Shown here: piece after piece, positions 21,395-32,437 of the stretch
Layout of the letters: each line of letters starts with the position of its first letter
Position numbering within the stretch: position 1 is the stretch's first letter
DNA from: Ganoderma boninense
Taxonomy: Eukaryota > Basidiomycota > Agaricomycetes > Polyporales > Polyporaceae
Direction of reading: 5' to 3'
NCBI GenBank assembly: GCA_002900995.3
Contig: CM035310.1
Coordinates: 897,176-961,175, forward strand
DNA length: 64,000 nucleotides
Translations under genes and position numbers: made by a program
The notes under the pieces: model-generated
What the model was told of the DNA's origin: nothing
Seen by the model: the letters and a program-made list of their open reading frames with translations, nothing else
Database searches by the model: none

Positions 21395-23957
21395 GCGCTC
21401 ACGATGCTAGGACGCCCATTGGCCTCACTAACCTGCACCGGTCAGCTCGACAGTCACCCCGCTCACCTCCTCTGACCCTTCACGTCTTCTCGACCTTCAC
21501 AGCAGACCGCGCCTCAACAGCTCCCTCGTTGTCCGGCGTCCAGGACATCCTCTACTACATCTTTCCTCACTTGGACGTGGACCGATCTCCCTGGGACGGC
21601 ATCTTTTGTGTTCGCCAAACCCTCCTCCATTCCGCCCTCACTTGTCGAAGCTTCTCCCGGCACGCTCTCAGCGCACTATGGCGATCTCTTACCAGCGAAA
21701 AAATGTTTAAGATCCCTCATTCATACCCTCGGAATGGCGCAAGAGGTCGATCTGATCAGTCCACTTCTGTTGCAACTTTACGACCTCAAGGCTAAACCGC
21801 CTCCACAACCCGTAAGTGCATTAGCATTATCGATTTTTAATGGGGGTGTCAAAGATACCGCATCAGTGATCACTTCGGGGAGTCGCTTCTGAAGACGTCT
21901 CGAAGGGGGCGAAGTGGCGATTCCACTCGATTCTGTCGGAATCGAGCAGAATCGCCGCCACTCTGGAGGAGCACTGCACCAACGAAGTCTTTCCATGCTC
22001 ACTCGCCTTGCCTCTTGTGGATTGTGTCTGCTCTCATTCGATGGCCACTACAGTCCATCAAGACGAAATCGTCTCTCGAAATCCAAAAATCGCTGGCCCT
22101 CAGGTCGTGTGGGAAGTGATTTTGCGTCACGTCCGTTTTCCGGTCTGCGGTATCTTCCACCGCCCGACGTGTATGGCTGCAAAAAGGCACTCACGCACAA
22201 ACGTCGAGAGTCCCCTTTCGGTAGCTGAGTCTGTGTCAATGCCGCTCAGCGTTTCTTGCCTTGCCTCCCTGCACCAGTTACCTGTCCTCTTCTCTTGCCT
22301 CCTTCGTTAGGGTGAGATTTATAACAATGAAATAGAAATGCACGAACTTCCCCAGAATTTCTGGGTCGAGGGGGGTGGGTTCAAGCGCCCCCTTCCATGC
22401 CTCTGCGGTGCTCGCCAGCTGCTTCACTATTGATTACTTTTCTTGTTTGGCGGCTTAGCGGCCTTCGAGTGAGCTCAAGCGGCCATCATACATTATATTC
22501 AACTACGGTTATGCCTACAGTCAGAGACCAGCTAGGCACACAATCCTACGTTCCTCGGGCTTCAGTTAATTCTGAACTGCGAACTTGCTGCTCAGAATCT
22601 CCTGTAGAAGTTGCCTACAAATTGTCATCCCCATTGCTCACACCGTATCCTACCCAAGTTGAAACACATTAGTTCGTTACAGAAGATCCTTTAACACATC
22701 CCAATTGGAGTCGATTCCGCGACTACGCAACACTCGTCCGCAGAATTCAACTCGACCCTTGCATCAATACATGGAAGAGGCCGCTTACGTTCTGGCCGGA
22801 AGTTGCAGGATTCGTGCGGGATGAACCTATCCTTCCTCGCCTGCAGTTTGTCAACATCACAGGTGACGACTCACAGACCTTGCGCGCCGTCCCGCTAGCC
22901 CTCATTTCGCCGTCGGTGCGGGAGATGAAGATCTGGATCAAGGCGCATAGGGAACGCCCAGACGAGCCTAAACAGCTCTTGTCCGACGCCTGTGCACGGA
23001 CGCCTCACCTGGAGTCCATCAGCATCGCGATTCACCCTTGGAGTGTCAACCTCTCCACCCTGCACTGCAATCCCGCACTGCGCTCCGTCTCTGTCCACGC
23101 ACAAATCTCCATCGCAGACCTCGAGCCCCTCACGCAACTCGCAGAGCTCCGCGATCTCTCCGTCGTGCTCGGTGAGGGGGGCGCCCTCACATCGACGCTC
23201 TCCTTCCCATGCTTGCGCCGCCTCACCGTGCGAAGCGGCTGGGACACCGTCCGCGACCTCCTAGAACGCGTCGAAGCGCCGCACACCGACTCGCTCGCCC
23301 TGCACGTCGCGCACGCCGATCCGACCGAATTCATCCACTCTGCCCGCGCGTGCCTGCAAACCGCCGCGTCCGCATTCCCCCTGCTCGAGAGCCTGCTCGT
23401 GGACTCCTCGCGCACGGCCCGCAACCCGCTCTGGGACTTCCCGACCACGCTCGACACCGAGGGGACGCTCATGGCCGCGATCGAGCCCCTGCTGTCCCTC
23501 TGCCGCCTCCGGCACCTCACCCTCGACTTCCGCCTCTTCATCCTCCGGCTGGCATCCGACGACGTGCGTAAGATGGCAGAAGCCTGGCCAGACATGGAGG
23601 AGCTGGCGATCGAGGCAGGAAGCGCGGACGGCGGCCGCGCGAGCTTCGAGTCCCTCGTGCACTTCGCGCGGGGCTGTCCGCGCCTGCGCGCGCTGCGCCT
23701 CCCCGCGATGGACCTTGCAGCCGGGGCGTTGGAGGGGCTCGAGTACCCCAAGGCGCCGCATGCGCTGCGGGACCTGGACGTCGCGGAGGTCGTGTTCCCG
23801 CGCGGGGTCGACCTATCGGGCGAGATGACGGCGTTCATCCAGCGGGTGTTCCCGAAGGCGGCGGTGCCGTTCGCGCAGCACCCGATTGTCGTGACGGACG
23901 AGGAGTCGGGGGACCGGTCGCGGTTGGTCTGAGGGCTCGGACGATCGGAGGCTGTTG
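21395..23957 (+). repeat. Segmental duplication, copy B
   Basis: Second copy of 10,233-13,412, same orientation, about 8 kb downstream. It lacks the 645-bp intronic segment of copy A. The similarity is highest in the 3' exon, where long runs are identical. Confidence 0.9.
21519..23932 (+). pseudogene. F-box/LRR copy B, broken at its 5' end
   Basis: The 5' exon equivalent (21,519-21,810) still encodes an F-box (SLSGVQDILYYIFPHLD) but has three lesions relative to copy A. The start codon region has no ATG where copy A has ATGGCC. One extra base in the A-run at about 21,698-21,705 shifts the frame inside the F-box end. The intron 3' splice site reads ACAGAA before the GATCCT codons instead of ACAGAG, losing the in-phase AG. 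The 3' exon (about 22,684-23,932) is fully open and nearly identical to that of copy A, so an N-terminally short LRR protein could still be made from an internal ATG such as 22,814. I score it as a pseudogene. Confidence 0.75.
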
Positions 23958-24093
23958 CTTGGAATGGGGAGAGGGTGTGCTCGCGGGCTGCAGTGTGTAT
24001 TTTGTCTACAAATGTACTATACTGCGTTGCTAGTCACCGCCGTGCGGTCGACGCGCGGTTTCCGCTGACCGCTGTCAATGACACGATCGCACA

Positions 24094-24199
24094 GATGGCG
24101 GGTGCACGGACCACCCCCTCGTTGTGCGATGTACATACAGGACATCTTGTTCCACATCACTCTACATTTGGAACCCGGAAACGACGCCCAGCAACTTAA
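24094..24199 (+). pseudogene. Relic of an F-box N-terminus
   Basis: The frame starting MAGARTTPSLCDV matches the start of the intact gene at 30,073 (MEDIRTTSSLCDVQDILFH). A few extra bases after GATGTACAT shift the frame; after the shift the codons for DILFHIT and LHLEP are readable. The homology stops at about 24,180. It lies between copy B and the next gene, so it marks another lost member of the family. Confidence 0.65.
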
Positions 24200-24311
24200 G
24201 GTGCACGTGGCACTGGCAGTGCAGTGAGTGCTGCCGCCGTTAGCGTATTAACGGTTCCGTGGCGACCACTCTACTAGTACTTGGGCTCTCTCCCGTTCAA
24301 CCAGCTCAGAA

Positions 24312-26097
24312 ATGGACTCAGAGACAGAAGCGCGTTCTATCGCCGACTTCGGGGACATCATATACCTCATAGTATCATATCTCGATCCCGAACGACCGCA
24401 GCTGCGTCATGACGCGTCCAACTTGAAGTCAGCGCGCCGCTCTCTCGCTCGATTGGCCAGGACCCACAGGAACTTCACAGAACCAGCTTTGAAGATACTG
24501 TGGCGACGCTTGCCCGACGACAAACCTCTCGCGGACCTCCTTTGCGCACTGGGGATCGCCGAGAGGCATTGCATATCGGGCTCAAACTCGGAGCTTGGTA
24601 TCGCATCCGGATCCGAGCTGCCCCGGTCGGTTGAATTCTCATATGTACATCTTTATTTAACTCCTCTTGCCGTACGGGCTGCTTATCGATAGCGCACTTC
24701 TGTAGACCTTGCATGGCCCGGAGAAGCCCTCTGCTCATCCGCACTGGAGGCGGTTCGAAGAGTATGCTGCCTACGTACGAACGATCACGGGTCTTTTCGC
24801 ATTCGACGGTCCCAAGCGGCTAGAGCTTTGGGAGGACTTGGGGCGTTGGATTGCCCCAGCTGCCCTGCTCCCTCGCTTGCAAGCGGTCTCGTTCCGAGAG
24901 GACATGACTCAACGCAAGTTGGCCGCGGGCACCTTTTACTTGCTGTCAAGCTCCGTCACCTCGCTCGAGTACGGCGGCCGCGAATACTGCAGCCCCGCGA
25001 TCCGTTCCGCCTTGGTGCGGGCGTTCGACTCCGCTGAGGGAATAGAGAGGATCCGCATACCCATGCAGCCCTGGGGGGACATGCATACCCTTGGTGACCG
25101 TATCGTCCATGTCGAGGTTATCCCGGAGATCGAGTCAAGGAACCTCCAGTACCTCGCCAAATTCCAGCACCTCCGCTCTCTCAGCCTGTCGCTCCGGGCC
25201 ATCGACCGAGAGGACGGCATGCTCACGTACCCCCGGCTCGAAACGCTGGACCTCAAGGGGCACTGGGCCTGCCACACAGCGCTCCTCAACATCGTCCACG
25301 CCCCGGCCCTCCGCACCCTCTCCCTCGAAGTCCTGCAGCGCGGCGCCTCGTCGCAGATGTTCGCGAAACACACCTCCGCATGCCTCCACGCCGTCTCGAC
25401 CCGGTGTCCGTCCCTCACGAGCCTGGCCGTCTGCATGCACCCCACCCCTCCCATGCCGCTGATGTACAGCGCCGGCAGGCTCTCCCGCCTCGTGCAGAGC
25501 ACCTTCCAGGTCTCGCTTCTCGACGTCGTTGGGCCCCTCCTCGTGCTTCGCGCCCTGCGCGCCTTTACGCTCATCCTCCCGAACTACATCGACATGACCT
25601 GCTCGCCCGACGATTTCCTGGCCGTGTCGGAGGCGTGGCGCGGCCTCGAGGCGCTCCACATCCAGCTCTGGGACTACTTCACACTCAAGGGTCTCTCCAA
25701 CCACCCCGGTGCCGGAGACCGTCCGCGCGGAGGGCCGCTCGCCGCCCTGGCGCACTTCGCGCGCAACTGCCCCCGCCTCCGGATGCTGCACCTGCCTCCG
25801 ATGGATGCGACTCAGCTGCTCGAAGTGCCCGACAGTGCCACGCTGCTTTCAAATCGCGAAGGGCATGGCTTGCAGAGCCTCGTCGTGTCGAAATTGAAGA
25901 TCAAAGCGGGAGCCGACCCGGCGTTCTGGGCCCGTTTGATAGAGCGGGTGGCGGAGTTCGTCAAGGATGTATTCCCTGCGGCCGCGAGGCCCTTCAGAAA
26001 GGAGGGGGTGGCACTAGAGAATGAGTGGCTGGTTGTACGCGAACACGCTTGCTGTCTCGACTGTGACGACCTGCAGCTGTTGGCTTGGGAATTCTGA
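24312..26097 (+). CDS. F-box/LRR protein, two exons (unit 1)
   Basis: Inferred structure is join(24312..24644,24706..26097), 574 aa. The 61-nt intron starts GTACAT after the codons SY and ends CTGTAG; both sides are phase 0 and the same join occurs in the genes at 39,574 and 41,861. Residues 10-70 are a degenerate F-box (RSIADFGDIIYLIVSYLDPER, then HRNFTEPALKILWRRLPDD). Exon 2 opens with HPHWRRFEEYAAYVRTITG and continues as a leucine-rich repeat solenoid with ALHIQLWDYF and FARNCPRLRMLHLPPMD blocks. The C-terminal tail has a Cys pair (HACCLDCDD) conserved in all three sisters. Predicted role: substrate receptor of an SCF ubiquitin ligase; target unknown. Confidence 0.82.
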
Positions 26098-27257
26098 GCG
26101 GCTTCCAGGCTGCTGTTTTCTTGTCTTTCTTTGCTCCGGAGATAGGGCATGTATCATACATGGCGCGAATAGCACAGGCAGTGCAGTGGTGATGGTGGAC
26201 GTTGCGATGGCGCGCCGTGTCTGTTCAATTCTGTAGTGGTAAATGGAGTCTGTGACCTTGCCAGTGATTATTTGAACGGAGGCGTGGAGATAATATCCCA
26301 CTATGCGTATACGGTGTGGCGGATATCCACAAAGTCGCATACAGTCCGTTCTGGACCTTTTCTGCACCACCCTGGACCCTGGCCGATGCAAGTACCAGGC
26401 ACGTAGTCAAAGCACCCCATCGAAGTGCACGCACCTATCTGCCAGCATCGACAACGACATCGAAGGACGCATCAATCCACGCCACCTCGCCCATCCCATA
26501 TCCCCATTCCCACTCCCGTAGCTCGTGCTCACGCGCTTTCCACTCACGTCCTTATTCCCATTCGATTGCGAGCATCGCCGAGGTTGACCGTTCCCAAGGA
26601 GTACTTACCTTGCAGGATGATTCCTCCCGGCAACGTCTTTCACCTCCCGTGCCTCGAGTACCTGGCATCCACAGAAACATCACGATGAATCCTTCATAAC
26701 GAACGCAGTACATCGAGAAGCAGAAGCCCTGAGAATGCACAATGTTAGCCTCGAGCAAGACGAAATGAAGGTGAAATTCGAGATCAGAATAAAGAAGTAT
26801 AGTCTACATATATATATTATCCTTAAGACAGGGATAACTTTCGCGTCATGTGGAGCAAATGTAGGAAACTCGGGCTCACCTGCCAAGCTCAGACAGACAC
26901 TGGTGACGCAGGGGCCTTCGAGCTGGTAAGCGTTCGATGACATCTTTCGCTGTATACTTGTCATGGCTGAAGGAGGGTCGATTAGGGGGGGCATACGCAT
27001 GGATGGTATGGAGGGTAGAATGAAAGATCACGGTCGAGAGAGACAGTGACACGTAGCGCGGTCGTTTCTACAATTTGGCGCTGAAAAGCAGGTTCATCTC
27101 CGGGACGTTGCGGTCCGGGACAACTGATGTTACGTAAGAGGGTCATGATGACAACTGCCGGTGACCGCAGTCGCAGGATTGTGTCTCAACCTCTTGGACT
27201 GGCTGATCTAGGTCTTTCGCGTATCCGCATCCGGATGGCCGTAGTAATCCCGCAGCG
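26098..27257. other. Spacer of duplication unit 1
   Basis: No gene recognised. The second half (about 26,760-26,900) is similar to 44,145-44,285 in unit 2, which supports one duplication event covering both neighbouring genes. Confidence 0.5.
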
Positions 27258-27265
27258 CATAAATA
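27258..27265 (+). promoter_or_regulatory. Decayed TATA box of the broken glycosidase copy
   Basis: Reads CATAAATA where the intact copy has TATAAATA (45,232-45,239), with the same flanks (CGCAGCG before, CGCTGGAGG or similar after). It sits 93 bases before the relic ATG. Confidence 0.6.
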
Positions 27266-27357
27266 CGCTGGAGGGGTGGCATCCCTTCTCTCTTGAGGTC
27301 GGACTCGGGAGCCCCAGTCTCCACTGACGGCACGAAGCACGTCGAGCCGCTGACAAA

Positions 27358-28722
27358 ATGTCTCGTCTCGCAGCAGCTTTTGGCTTCCTGCTCGTGTCCC
27401 TCATATGAGGGACTGTTGCAGATACTTGGTGAGTGGTTCAGATTCCCATCCTCGCCTTCAATCGTTGTTTTGGCATCGCAACTTTGAAAGCTAGGCGCTG
27501 AGCCGTTGTACTCAAGGCTGCCAAGTACATTGCTGGACAACCCACGGATGTCTATCCAGAGTGAATACAGCGGCGGATAAAGTTGTCGAAGACTGCCATC
27601 TCGCCCCACCGAGCGCACTCATATCACTTCCTAGAGCCAGGCTACCTTGTACAGCACCTCTGCGAAGTTCGAGGCGCACTCATGCGCCAACAGTCTCACA
27701 GAGTTGACATCCTGACAGCTCGCATACGAGGTGGTGACACTGGTGAGAACCATTGCGAGCGCAGCTTCGCCAATCCTCTGTATCTTTCGCTAGTCGTATT
27801 CTCTTCAAAACTGAGTTCATCGGCTCATCTCGTCTACTACAGGTGCGGCAAGAACTACGAAGCCAGCGAACTCGTCGTGCCTCCAGGCGGCCAATCCCCC
27901 GTGCCCACTGCCTTAGCAGACTTTCAGCTGCTCTCCAGCGATCAAGCCGTACCTCCCCTCTGACGCATTCGCCACTCAGACCTTCCTGATCGACGCACCC
28001 ATCGGGTACTCGCACATTGCGGGTGCGGCGCCCATAACCCTGCCTACGCGCTCCTCCGCGCGCCCGCTCGAGGTCACCGTGTCCGTCGATGGGAAGACAC
28101 TCGCTTGGGGTTCGCTCGCCCCCAACGCGTCCACGACCCTCTCGTTCTCCTTAGCCCACAGACCACACTATACGACGTGCAGTGCACGGCGCGGTACGGC
28201 TCGAGCGCGACGTACACCGCGGCGGCGCAGCTAGCGTACTTCCCTACCCCCCCGCGGGGCGCTCAGCGCTCAGCGACGAACATGGATTTGCGAACTGGCG
28301 CGCTGCTCGTGCAGCCGGCAAGCGGGAAGGGCGGGGCACACGGGACTGTGTTCCAGGTCGGGTTTTATACGAGCTTGGATTACCTGACTGTGAACTTGTC
28401 GACGATCGACGAGATTGCTGCTCAGGGCTACACGGTAGTCAACGGCAGTGTTCGAAGTCTATCGATCTGTGTCTTTCCTTACGCAGCGTGGTGTAGGTTC
28501 ATCCTATCCCCCCGTACAGCAACCTGACGGCGCTGTCTGCGGCGGTCGAGCTCATGGAGAAGGCCAGCATTTACCTGATGTACGACATGCGCTGGTAAGC
28601 TACTCTGCGTCGCGTGTATCATGACAGTGAGCTAACTTCGCGTGAGCCTCGCAGGACGTATCAGGACACCACCGCCGTCGCAGAAGAGGTGAACAACATC
28701 AAAAACAGCCCCGCGCTGATGT
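27358..28722 (+). pseudogene. Broken copy of the secreted glycosidase-like gene
   Basis: Exon 1 matches the intact gene at 45,324 (signal peptide start, FGFLLVSLI) but has TGA at codon 17 (27,406-27,408) where the intact copy has CGA. Exon 2 starts after CTACAG at about 27,842 with CGKNYEA. A deletion soon after PPGGQ shifts the frame, and an 11-base deletion near 28,152 shifts it again. Further downstream the blocks GFYTSLDYLTVNLSTIDEI, SNLTALSA and NNIKNSPAL are readable with the same intron positions. Homology stops abruptly at about 28,722, where the sequence switches to an F-box/LRR fragment, so the catalytic-core second half is missing. Confidence 0.88.
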
Positions 28723-29464
28723 TGCACAAGCAAAAGGGGAAGATCCCATCCTTCCTCTCCTACAGTCTGTCAAGTTCACAGGCGATCGAACACGCATCTT
28801 ACTCGCCATCCCGCTGGTCCTCATTTCTCAGTCGGTATAGGAGATGAATCTTTGGCTCAAGACAAATAGGAATCGCGAGAACGAGCCCCAAGCGGTCTTG
28901 ACCGAGGCCTGTGCGCGAACTCCTCGTCTGGAAACTATCAGCATCACAATTAGCCCTTGGAGGTCCTCTCCGCTGCGCTCGACACCGAGGGTGCGCTCAC
29001 TGGCATGACCGCCATCGAGCCCCTGCTTGCGCTCCGCCACCTCCAGCACATCGCTTTCGACTTCCGCTTTTTCATCATCCGGCTCACCTCGGACGACGTG
29101 CGCAGGATGGCCGAAGCGTGGCCTGGCGCTGAGGAGCTCGCTATAGATGCGGCGAGCACCGACGGCGGGCGCGCGAGCTTCGAGTCCGTGGTGCACTTCG
29201 CGCCGAGATGCCCATACCTGCGCGCGCTGCGCCTCCCCGCTATGGACCTCGCAGCTGGAGCGTTTGACGGGCTCGAGTACACAGAGGAGACGTATGTGCT
29301 ACAGCATTTGGACGTGGCGGAGGTCGTGTCGCCGCGCGAAGTCGATCTGTCGGGCGAGATGAGGGCGTTCATCCAGAGGGTGTTCCCGAAGGCGGCGGCG
29401 GCGTTCGCGCAGCACCCTATTGTCGCGACGGACTAGGAGTCAGGGGACCGGTCGCGGCTGGTGT
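28723..29464 (+). pseudogene. F-box/LRR fragment fused to the broken glycosidase
   Basis: From about 28,740 the sequence reads EDPILPLLQSVKFTGD, as in the middle of the F-box/LRR genes at 10.3 and 30.1 kb. It has an in-frame TAG at about 28,841. The LRR part jumps from SISITISPW-like codons directly to the late TEGALTGMTAIEPLLALR region, an internal deletion of some 400 bases relative to copy A. The last exon part (28,957-29,436) is open and ends at a TAG slightly before the position of the stop in copy A. The 3' flank (GGTCGGAGGCTGT) is shared with copies A and B, so this is a third member of that subfamily. Confidence 0.82.
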
Positions 29465-29665
29465 GAGGGCTGGGATGGTCGGAGGCTGTCGCATGGAATG
29501 GGGAGAAGTGTGCTCGCGGGCCGCAGTGTGCATTATGTCTCCATATCATGTATACTGCGTTTCTTCTTGCTTGGCTAGCCACCGCCGTGCGGTCGACGTG
29601 CGATTTCCGCTGGAGGATACGGAAGTCAGGGCTCGCAATGCAGCAGACTCACTTTTGTTTTCAAT

Positions 29666-29887
29666 GTTACAGCTGTTTTCATAACGATAGGCCCCTCGGC
29701 GGCTTTTTACACACACGGGCGGACGTCGAATTGGGTGATCCGAGGGATCCCACCCCTTCGTTGATTCAATATTACAACCTCAGCTGTCTTCTCCTTTGAT
29801 GCGGTCCCTTCGGTGTCTGAACTTGCAGGTCCGCCCGTGTGTGTAAAAAGCCGCCAAGGGGCCTATCGTTATGAAAACAGCTGTAAC
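29666..29887. mobile_element. 222-bp element with 59-bp inverted repeats
   Basis: The left arm 29,666-29,724 (starting GTTACAGCTG, ending GGGCGGAC) and the right arm 29,829-29,887 are inverse complements with one mismatch in 59. About 104 bp of unrelated sequence lies between them. There is no reading frame. The form is that of a foldback-type or MITE-type element, or a long hairpin. I find no clear target-site duplication directly at the ends (CAAT on the left, GACC on the right), so the class stays open. Confidence 0.8.
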
Positions 29888-30072
29888 GACCTCTGCCCAG
29901 AGGTATGTAATCACAGTACAAGAATTGAATCTCTTCTTTCGGCGCCCGCTGGTCGCGAGATGCCCATAGACGCCCATGAGGGCATCAGCGTTTGCAAGCG
30001 AGTTTGAAGTTAAACATGAACGTTTGAAACTCCAACCACTACCTACGTCTTACCGCTGACCCGATCTCTCCG

Positions 30073-31803
30073 ATGGAGGATATACGAACCACCTCCTCGT
30101 TGTGCGACGTACAGGACATCTTATTCCACATCACTCAGCACTTGGATCCCGACAGATCGTCCGATGACTCCGAAGAGGTAGCTCGTGTCCGCCGGACTCT
30201 GCTCTCTGCCGCGCTCGCTTTCAGAAACTTCGCCCGACCTGCCCTCGACGCACTGTGGAGATATTTACCTAGTGACATACCCCTTATATATCTTCTATGC
30301 TCCCTTGGAATCGCTCGGCAGGAGTCGTTCGAGTCACTCTTGGACGAGAACCGACCGAGGCCTCCCAGCCTGAATTTCAGCAAACTCTTGCTCGACAACC
30401 CCCTGGTAAGTTTGTCAACTACTGCTTACGCCATTTTTCCGTACATGAACTTATATATCTCACCGGGCTTGTCTACTCAACAGGATCCACGAGCAGACCC
30501 TAACTGGGCCCGATTTCGGGAGTACGCAGCGCGCGTGCGCCACATCCGCCTCAAGTGCGACTACGACCCGATCGCGGCGAGGCTATCTATCTGGACCGAG
30601 GTTTCAGAAATCATGCCTGAAGAGTATATTCTTCCTCTCCTCCAGTCTGTCCGCTTCACAGGCAGTACTAGTGATTTTTCACCTTCCCTCGGCAAATTCC
30701 TGCCCATATTTCGCTTGCAAGCTCCGGAAAGCTTTCGTTTTCCGTTTGCCAATATCATCACTAGCATCCGGAGTCGGCCGTTTGCTCCGCTATTCCTCAT
30801 ATCCCCGTCCGTACGAGAGTTTCACCTCTCGTTTTTAGGATGCGTGGATGACGGCCGTGAGGCCGAACAGGCCCTCTCGGATGCTTGCGTCCGTGCTCCT
30901 AATCTGGAAATCATCACTTTTTCCATCTTTCCTTGGGGACAAAACCAAAACCTTTCAATCCTGCACCGCAACCCTCACTTGCGATCTATCTCAATTAACA
31001 CAACCGTTGAGATCCAGAACCTTGAGCCGCTCACTCACCTCTTGGAACTCGAAGATCTCTCTGTCACACCGGGCAGAGAGAGTAGACACACTCAAAATCT
31101 AATCTTTCCATCGTTGAAACGCCTTTCCGTCAGGGGCCGTTTGGACTCGGCCCGTGATCTGCTGGAACTGGTCGAGGCCCGTCGACTCAAGTCTCTGATG
31201 TTGTCTGCTGCGCAACCAGGTCATTCGCAGCAGCTCCTTCAACTGTCCCATCTGTGTCTGAAAGCTATTACGGAAAGGTTTTACCGGTTAGAAATACTCT
31301 CCATCCGCTGCACTAAAATTCGCAGCCCTTTCAAAACACGACTCAGCGACCAAGAACCACACACGATGTCCTTCATGACTGTCGTCGAGCCCCTCCTGTC
31401 CCTCCATCTCCTCCGCCATATCGTCCTCGGCTTCGATTCATTCATTCTCCAGCTCTCATCTGACGACGTCCTCTCCCTCTCGGAGTCCTGGCCGGCCGTC
31501 GAAGAGCTGCACATAGATGTTGCTACCCCCAAGAGCGGCCGTGCAGGGTTCGAGTCTCTCCTCCACTTCGCTCGCCGCTGCCCTCGTCTGCGGGTGCTCC
31601 GCCTCCCCGTCATGGACATCACCCCTGGCACGTTCGAGGAGCTGGAGTACCCCGCGGAGCCCCATCCGTTGCGGGATCTGGGCATCAAGGAGGTCGTGTT
31701 CCCGCTCGGGATGGACTTCTCGCGCGAGAAGACAGCGTTCATCCAGAGGGTGTTCCCGAACGTTGCCCCTGCCGCGCCTGCGACGTTTCCGATCATGTCT
31801 TGA
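30073..31803 (+). CDS. F-box/LRR protein with an optional in-frame intron
   Basis: The frame is open throughout (576 aa). It also contains a complete intron at 30,406-30,483: donor GTAAGT, acceptor CAACAG, 78 nt, no stop and phase 0, at exactly the position of the intron in the paralogs. Spliced product: 550 aa. Residues 8-75 form the F-box (SLCDVQDILFHITQHLDPD, FARPALDALWRYLPSD). The exon-2 part begins DPRADPNWARFREYAARVR. It is followed by leucine-rich repeats with typical blocks (HFARRCPRLRVLRLPVMD) and ends TFPIMS. It is the best-preserved member of the DVQDI subfamily and a useful reference for the broken ones at 21.5, 24.1 and 28.7 kb. Confidence 0.85.
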   Translation: MEDIRTTSSLCDVQDILFHITQHLDPDRSSDDSEEVARVRRTLLSAALAFRNFARPALDALWRYLPSDIPLIYLLCSLGIARQESFESLLDENRPRPPSLNFSKLLLDNPLVSLSTTAYAIFPYMNLYISPGLSTQQDPRADPNWARFREYAARVRHIRLKCDYDPIAARLSIWTEVSEIMPEEYILPLLQSVRFTGSTSDFSPSLGKFLPIFRLQAPESFRFPFANIITSIRSRPFAPLFLISPSVREFHLSFLGCVDDGREAEQALSDACVRAPNLEIITFSIFPWGQNQNLSILHRNPHLRSISINTTVEIQNLEPLTHLLELEDLSVTPGRESRHTQNLIFPSLKRLSVRGRLDSARDLLELVEARRLKSLMLSAAQPGHSQQLLQLSHLCLKAITERFYRLEILSIRCTKIRSPFKTRLSDQEPHTMSFMTVVEPLLSLHLLRHIVLGFDSFILQLSSDDVLSLSESWPAVEELHIDVATPKSGRAGFESLLHFARRCPRLRVLRLPVMDITPGTFEELEYPAEPHPLRDLGIKEVVFPLGMDFSREKTAFIQRVFPNVAPAAPATFPIMS

Positions 31804-32366
31804 CAGGCCAGTAATTTGGGGATCGCTTGCAGTTGCTCTCATCCGATCTTGTGCATTTCGCCTCCGAAAGCGTCAATCTGAGTCCTTGTATGATGTATCC
31901 CATCTGTTGCTCGACTTTTTGCAGAAGGCTCTGTTCCATTCGCCCTTCACTGTCCGAGTCATCTTAGAGTTCCGGAGAAGTGTACAAAGCTGCCAGGACT
32001 GTACCTGTCCGCGTGTCCTCGTGTGCATCAGCATCAGCAAATCGTCCGGAACTTGGCGGCACTTGAGGCTACTGAACGCCTTGATGGCACTTGCCACCAC
32101 TTGACTCCTCTGATTCTCTGGTATCCTCTGAGATCGGCTGGAATCTTATCAGCGCTTTTTACCTCTCCACTATCAGTTGCTATCCGATGTCAGCTAGACT
32201 ACGCACATGTCGTACCAGTGTCGTACCAAGTCCCTTCCGCTTTTGCTGATTGCCTGCCCTGAAGCACTCCGGCAGCTCCCGACTTCTGCTGGCACTGCCA
32301 CTGGACATCGTCGACTTGCTGACGCCGTGCCGTCGTCCTTCTTGCGTCCTTCCCTCCACCCATTCA

Positions 32367-32437
32367 CCTCCCCTCGGCCTGCCCTCCCCTCGGCCTGCCC
32401 TCCCCTCGGCCTGCCCTCCCCTCGGCCTGCCCTCCCC
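32367..32437 (+). repeat. C/T-rich minisatellite
   Basis: About four tandem units of 16 bases, core CCTCGGCCTGCCCTCC, followed by a decayed unit. It lies 350 bases before the assembly gap, a place where repeats may have hindered assembly. Confidence 0.85.

Larger units (their letters stand above)
24200..28722 (+). repeat. Segmental duplication unit 1 (F-box/LRR plus glycosidase)
   Basis: The order promoter, F-box/LRR gene, spacer and glycosidase 5' part is repeated at about 41,760-46,700. Shared words occur upstream of both F-box genes (GGGCTCTCTCC then CAGCTCAGAAA before ATGGACTCAGAG). The spacers also match (TTAAGACAGGGATAAC at 26,820 and 44,202), as do the glycosidase promoters. Spacer similarity is patchy, so this is older than the copy A/B event. 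Confidence 0.8.

Noticed and set aside
22814..23932. Copy B as an intact 372-codon gene
   Set aside because: The frame is open, but the F-box exon that belongs to it has lost its start, frame and splice acceptor.
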